Source of the DNA: Limnoperna fortunei
Taxonomy: Eukaryota; Mollusca; Bivalvia; Mytilida; Modiolidae
Length of the DNA: 64,000 nt
Direction of reading: 5' to 3'
Assembly (NCBI GenBank): GCA_944474755.1
Contig: OX104120.1
Location: forward strand, 37,304,067 to 37,368,066
Under the pieces are notes generated by a model. The model saw only the letters and a program-made list of their open reading frames with translations. It searched no databases and was not told the DNA's origin. Below, piece by piece: positions 58,083-64,000 of this stretch. Position 1 is the first letter of the stretch. Each line of letters opens with the position of its first letter. The position numbers and the translations under genes are program-made.

Positions 58083-60099
58083 ATTATTATATCAACTATA
58101 GTTGGACTGGATAATTTTTTAAAATTGGATTTGTAATTCTGCCGGTGAACCTTCCCCAACATGCATTGTGAATTGTCTTAGGTCTTCTTTTATGTGTTAA
58201 GTGATCTATGAATCAAAGATACTATTCAATCAGACATGGCTAACATATAGACAAGACAATTTATGTGTCTTTACTTGTGGGGTCCATTTGAAGAAAAAAA
58301 ACGTCTTTCTTACATGAGTATTATATTATTATATTGGTTACACCATAGTTACCGATCACTACATTGCAAAAGTGGTCTTAAAAATTAAATGAATACAGGA
58401 TATGATATAAATAAATATAAATAATTAGAAAATACAGTCAAGAAACATAAAGTTTATCGAATAATGAGTAAAAACGAATCTAATTATAACAGAAAAACAA
58501 GTACTATCTTTAAAAAAGATAACCGACGCAGTAAAGATATAAATTGAGTTATGCATTAAACTACGAATCGCCTTTATTGTCATACAAATTCCCCATTTCA
58601 ATAGACCAGAAATGTTTGATGGAAATTTTTTGGGGGAAGTACTGACGGACAATTATTACTACGTGAATGAAATCATGAACCTATAAATTAACACTAGTCC
58701 CAGATGAAACGAGTTTGAAATTATTCATTTATACATGTGTGCCCCCTTTTATTTACGTGTTTTCGATATTAACAGATTTACCAAGCATACAGTTAACCTA
58801 AAATTGATAATGTACATACAACTACATGTACTTTGCTGTACATGTACATGTATTCCAGTTTATGTATTGAAACCCAATGCCGAAGATATAGAAATGAAGT
58901 TTTTCTGCGAGCACCAAAGCAGTGTTTATAGTTTAAAATTTACTGAATAAGCAAAGTATACTTTACAATTAGAGCCACAACTCTCTATCTATGTGTGTAT
59001 TACGACGGACGCCCAAGAACAATAATACATTTAATTTAATATCAACATGAATATAAAATGATTGTTAATTTGTATTTAGAAAGTAATTAAAATTTGGTCT
59101 CTTCGTCTTTTTTAACCTGCATAAAAGCCCGCTAAAATCTAGCGTGTTAATATGCATTTAATTTGCGCTGTACTTCAAATAAAAATATTTAAATTTTTTG
59201 TTCAATTTGTTTGATATAAAATTTTACAAACTGCAGCCCATCTCTTTCGTTCTTTATACTTAAATTGCACTATGAAATAATTTTATAAACAAACAGATGG
59301 TAAAATCTAATAATAATAGTACACAATTTGAAAGGTGAATTACCACCCTGTTTCGAGCCCCTGTCCAATTTACCACCCTGTTCCGAACCCCCGTCCATTT
59401 GGTTTTTAACCAATCAAGAAACAGACTTACGAGAGGTGAAGTGTCATGAGGTCAAAGGGTAAAAAGTGAATATAATACCGACTGCGTCGGAATAATTCTC
59501 TCCTGACACCCTGATGATTTGTCAAACAACAAAAATGTTGGCAGAAAATAATAACCAATAATAAATACATGCTATTTTTCATTGCTGTGCGTTATTATTA
59601 GGGATTATAAGGTAACTCATTTTTAATGTTTTGATCGTTGTAACGATTGTTAGAAAAGTAAATGTAAACAGTAGATATAGGTAATTAAATAATATTGATC
59701 ACGTCTGTGTCGTTAGTGAAGTTGTTTTAAAACATTATCCCAGAGGTTTAGGAAAAACATGACTTGAATCCTAATGGGGATGTATAATTGATTGAATTCT
59801 TTGATGGGTAATGAAAAACCGACCATTCTCACGATTGCCTTTTAAATATATATACATCATGGCTCATGATTTTAACAACCTGAGGTATATTGGTGCACTC
59901 TATTTGTATTTTTTTTATGTTTAAACAATTTAAGTGTAGAACTGAGTCCCAGTTACTTTTGACATAACTCGTTCTACACAGGTTTAGGGAAGGGGGGGGG
60001 GGGGAGGGCATAAGGGGTTAAGCAGCAATAGTTTGTTTTTTGGCTTGGTTGCATTGAAGTGCAAACCCAGTAAGTACAACAAAGTTTTCCATTTATCTG
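58083..60099. other. Intergenic, nothing firm
   Basis: 'taccaccctgt' recurs 31 bp apart at 59341-59400, and a 14-G run lies near 59993. No gene is supported. Confidence 0.4.
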
Positions 60100-60520
60100 T
60101 TGTAGCATAATGGTACACATAATGAAGGTGTGCAGGACCAAAGGATTTTGATTTTCATTCTAATTTCATCTTATTAGAAATAGTTAGACAGTTTGCAAGG
60201 CTGCAGGCCATATTGGGGTACATGTTTTGTCTGGCATCTTCTCCTACAGCTTTGAACCTACAGGGTTTATATATGGTAGAATATTTGTGGAGGTGTGCAG
60301 GGCCAAATGATTTTGATTTTTTGAAAATTAATACATATAGTCAGACTTTGTCAGTTTGTAGGCCAGATAGCATTGCGTTGAGATAGCGTAACATTGTCCG
60401 TCTATTTTCCCCTACATTTTGAGACCGACAGTAAGAGTGCAGTACTAAAGGATTTTGATTTTCTTTCAGTTTTATTACAATTTATGCCTGTTGCAACACA
60501 TTTATCATGTCGCTGGTCAG
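60100..60520. repeat. Diverged tandem repeat, three units of about 145-165 bp
   Basis: 'gtgtgcaggaccaaaggatt' near 60128, 'gtgtgcagggccaaatgatt' near 60292 and 'gagtgcagtactaaaggatt' near 60436 each continue with 'ttgatttt'. Two units also share 'cagtttg' and 'ggcca'. Confidence 0.6.
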
Positions 60521-61404
60521 GCAAAGGAATTATATTATTTGTGTATAAAAACAACATGGCCACATACCATTCTTAGTGCAGGGACATACTGTTCTTCTAG
60601 TTTTTATCTGAAACATATATAGACTCACACAAGATATTATCTCGGATATTTTGATAATTGCATTAATGATGCTTTTAAAGAGCAGCTTATTTGGAACTAA
60701 TGTGATTTTATTTGTCTAAAGCACAAAAGTGGGCAGATACCGCTCACCTGATAGAGTGTATGTAGTGAACGATGATTCAACTCGGGCTACAATATTGGCA
60801 TATTGTGGCATATACTGCTTATGAGTAGAAGTGTATGATTTAATAGCTGAACACACTGGTATTATTCTTGCAATTTAATCTTGTGATTTTTTTGCAAAAA
60901 AAAAATAAATAAAATAAAAAAAAGGAGACACAAATTGTAAGTGGAGTAATAATGCACTGCTACTGTAGATGCCACTGAGATAATCTTTAATGTTACAGTA
61001 TACAACAGAAATATAAACTGAGAAAGAAATTTATTTAAAAATTCTGTCAGTTTCGAAAAAGACATATTGTCTGAATGTCCTTTTCTATGAATTCCATTGA
61101 AATTCAGTCAAAAAGTGCTGTAATATGTAGCTTCAAACATGATTGTTACTTATTATATTGCTAATTTATATGGTCCCAGGTTGGTGTCAATTTATGATAA
61201 CTGGAAACTTAATTCCTTATCTGATTATTTTTATTTTACAATATACTTTATTTAAGTATAAAGTCTATATCGATGTCATTTTGTGGGTTTTCTACGCAGT
61301 TTCTTGACTTTATACTTATTAGGTTTCATCTGTGTTCATACAGATATAAATATATGTTATGACAGAGTACTTTGTACTGGTAGTCAATATATTAAATATC
61401 ACAG
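60521..61404. other. Intergenic, nothing firm
   Basis: A/T-rich sequence without supported features. Confidence 0.4.
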
Positions 61405-61710
61405 TCGGAGCAGCCCATCTCATCCCTGAGTGGTGGATAGCCTGTGCTGGGAGAGTTTTCAGGACTTTACCTCCAGCTCTGCCCTGCTCATCCCTGAGTG
61501 GTGGATAGACTTAGCTAGATACTGGGAGAGTTCTTAGGACTTGACCCACAGAGCTGCCCAGCTCATCACTGAGTGGTAGATAGCCTAGGCTAGATACTGG
61601 GAGAGTTCTCAGGACTTGACCCACAGAGCTGCCCAGCTCATCACTGAGTGGTAGATAGCCTAAGCTAGGTACTGGGAGAGTTGTCAGGACTTTACCCAAA
61701 GAGCCTAAAA
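61405..61710. repeat. Minisatellite, four units of about 68-75 bp
   Basis: 'gctcatccctgagtggtgga' or 'gctcatcactgagtggtaga' starts each unit, followed by 'actgggagagtt' and 'caggacttgacccacagagc'. The last two periods are exactly 75 bp, which gives in-frame pseudo-coding on the minus strand. Confidence 0.85.
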
Positions 61711-62467
61711 ATGCCTAAATTCTGGCAGTGGACCATAGTGGCTATAATGTTTGTAGAAGGCCGCACAATAAAGACTTCACTCTCCATTTCAAGTTCTTGC
61801 CCATTAGACTTATTGATTGTGTTAACTGGACATCAATCAATTACTACATAAACAGACAATATAAAAGTTTCTACAATTAAATGCTGTGAAAAAGCTTTCA
61901 GGAAGACCCATTGATCTTATGGCCATAGAACAATTAATTCTCCCCTTGACTCAAAAGAAATATAATGCTATGATCCTAATATTTAATTTACTTATGTGTA
62001 TTGGGAGTAATATATATCAGAAATCTATGAATTACCCTCAAATCCAGGGAGACTTTATTAATATGTGTAATATTAAGTCATCTGTTAATTAGTACCAACT
62101 GAAGATGTTATTAAATTACCAAAGTACTTTGCAATTAGCTGTACTTAATATTGGCTTATACTTTGTTGTTATCCAGAACTTGTTCATAAACACGAGTATC
62201 AGTTATGATTAATTCTTTTTTTTTGTTGTGATTTGAAAGTCCTATTTAGAGTACTCATAGAGATCATCTCTTTAAACGAAACTTTTAGTGCATTTGATAT
62301 ATACTTTATTAAATGAAGGATCCCCCATTTTGAGCCTCATATTAGTACTGACTACCTGTGACTTGATAGTTAAGCAGCAATAGTTATTTGTTAAGTCAGT
62401 GTTTAGGAATTTTGTCAACATTTTTTATTGAAATAATTTTTTTGCTGGAATACAATAATTTTGTTAA
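61711..62467. other. Intergenic, nothing firm
   Basis: No supported feature. Confidence 0.4.
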
Positions 62468-62519
62468 ATGGAGCATCAAGATGATAATGAGAATGTTCAC
62501 CTCAATGGATACGATGGAG
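62468..62519 (+). CDS. Possible first coding exon of another gene
   Basis: An ATG opens 17 codons (MEHQDDNENVHLNGYDG) plus one base, followed by a consensus donor 'ggtgagaatg'. The phase is 1, as in genes A-C, and the acidic, Asn-rich peptide is less AT-biased than the surroundings. It does not match the 31-nt first exons in length or sequence, and no partner exon is seen before the window ends. It could start an unrelated gene that continues downstream, or be chance. Confidence 0.3.
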
Positions 62520-64000
62520 GTGAGAATGTATTAATTAGTTATTTTTGTAGAAGTCTTTTTAAAGTTGCAACAAAGTATTTATCTTCTTTTTTCTGCATCA
62601 GTGCTGAATTTATGTACATGTTGAACTTAAATACACTATATACAATAATATTATTAATGTACAGGTAGTAAAATAACTTTATGGGCCTAAATATGACAGG
62701 TTGAATATGGTAACCCTAAAATTTATAGATAATTTTAAAAATATTAAAAACTGTAAAGTCACTGAAGATATGCTTAATAATAAGACCTTTGAGTAACTTT
62801 ATTAAGAAGGTTAAGACCATCCTGTGATAAAGAACCAAACACTTTCTTATCTGTGATTGGTTTGGTGGGTGAAGGAAGGGTGTTGGCAGTCTGAGGGAGA
62901 ATTCTTTTTCTCCCAAAGATGTACATAATTATTTTTCCAAAAGTAAACTTATTTTCTTTACAAACAATTGTCCCAAAAAATGTTGACTAAAATTTAGTTG
63001 ATTAAGTCAAAAATGTGAAATAATAATTTGTAAAACCAGCCATTTCTGGCAACATTAGGTATATATACTTTCTATATCATGTATTTTTGACAATGAAACA
63101 AGTTTTCCTTGTCTGTGTGTCAGAAAAAACTTCCAAGACACATGTCACTAATACTACAAGGTACAGGACCTATGGCTTTGAGTTTTTGGTGCACATTTTA
63201 CAAAAGTATACAAAAAATCTTCATGTAAAAAGGTCTTAGTTTTTATCTTTTGATGAGATTAATGGCTAATAGTTTTGTCTGGAGTTAAAGGGGACAGGGG
63301 GATAAGGGGATTAATTTTGTAAGTTGGTTGTCATTTTATAAGTTATAAATGATAAGTAAGCATTTGTTCATCTCTTTTACCTCAAGTAGTATGTTTTTGA
63401 GCAATTTTTACGTAAAAAAATATCATACACATTTCCATGATAAAGAAAGAAAATTTTTTACATTGTATTTAAGAAATTAGGCACTTTTGAATTTTGGTGC
63501 CAAGTAGAGCTAATTGTTACCCATTTTGAACTTGATTATGTGATGTTCAGCAAAACCTGAGCTTAGTACCAAATATAATTAGTTTATATGGCTTCCTGTC
63601 CCCCTTCCTCCCCCCCTGAAAAAAAAACAAACAAAAAAAACTGAAATAACTGGATGCCACAAAATAGCTGCATGTTGAAAAAAAACAATTTAAAATACAA
63701 CCAATGCATCTGTATAAAACATGAAGAGGTTCATGTTTAAGAATTGATTTTGTTGTTATGGTATTTGTTTTCATAAGCTTTTTTATGTTTTGAAGTATAC
63801 ATTACAGCTTTCATGCAGTTGGCAACATATTGACTGAAAAATTATTGTTTAACCGGTAGATTTAAAAGAACAAAATATCTATTTTAATTTACAAATTTAA
63901 GGTATGTTGGTCTCATATATCACTTGAAATCTTTAAAAATTCAGATGATACAAACACATACAATGCTCCGTGTTTGTGGTTAAATTACGGATGAACTTGT
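62520..64000. other. Possible intron or intergenic to window end
   Basis: A/T-rich sequence. It would be intron if the exon at 62468 is real. A SINE remnant (gcttcctgtcccccttcctc then 'ataactggatgccac' and 'aatagctgcatg') is at 63587-63680. Confidence 0.35.

Noticed and set aside
57514..58083. Open frames of 68 and 110 codons with repeated Val/Ser/Phe
   Set aside because: They run over a 61-bp minisatellite, and the frame shifts with every unit.

Overview
The window is animal genomic DNA, most likely from a bivalve mollusc. It is about one third G+C, its genes carry introns, and it is crowded with tRNA-headed SINEs whose 3' tail runs through an 'atatagctgaaa' / 'ggcgttaaac' block into (caaa)n. 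It also holds two copies of an 'agctcacctga ... ctag' element and many small foldback elements of the kind common in bivalves. I cannot name the species. No bacterial gene, rRNA, free-standing tRNA or CRISPR array is visible.

The genic content is a tandem family of three paralogous, same-strand genes, called here A (9651-13509), B (17654-22576) and C (35543-49808). Each begins with a coding exon of exactly 31 nt that ends in phase 1. A phase-1 intron follows, then one large exon of about 0.9 kb. That exon opens with a shared tyrosine/acidic block (Y-[YV]-x-D-T-G-x-x-Y-I-[DE]-x-D in A and B, Y-V-Y-L-E-E-D-L in C) and continues into Val/Pro/Arg-rich repeats. A carries 28-residue repeats that resemble alveolin or articulin cytoskeletal repeats in composition. 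B carries five 9-residue EGSVIIPRK repeats plus acidic-Ser and Lys-rich ends. C carries diverged Val/Pro stretches, poly-Ser/Asp tracts, a Lys-rich tail and a probable third coding exon of 44 nt. None has a signal peptide or membrane segment, and I recognise no named family. This cluster is the most interesting content of the window.

Layout: 1-9650 is intergenic and full of transposon debris, including a MITE-like element with 16-bp inverted ends, a G-rich TIR element, an 'aacagttaacag' element and a 5'-truncated, frameshifted LINE 3' end. 9651-13509 is gene A. 13510-17653 has an exact 88-bp tandem duplication and several SINEs. 17654-22576 is gene B, with SINEs in its intron. 22577-35542 is intergenic and holds local duplications, a SINE insertion that carries an inverted copy of its target flank between 13-bp repeats, and a 963-bp TIR element with a 9-bp target duplication. 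35543-49808 is gene C, with an 8.8-kb first intron that contains a full SINE with a 13-bp target duplication and a 2-kb Helentron-like element. 49809-64000 has a second, shorter copy of that element, several minisatellites (61-bp, about 40-bp/109-bp and about 75-bp units) and a possible first exon of a further gene at 62468.

The three genes probably arose by tandem duplication and diverged mainly in the repeat region. All three predicted proteins look cytoplasmic or nuclear, repetitive and largely disordered or fibrous. That suggests a structural or scaffold role, but nothing in the sequence proves it.
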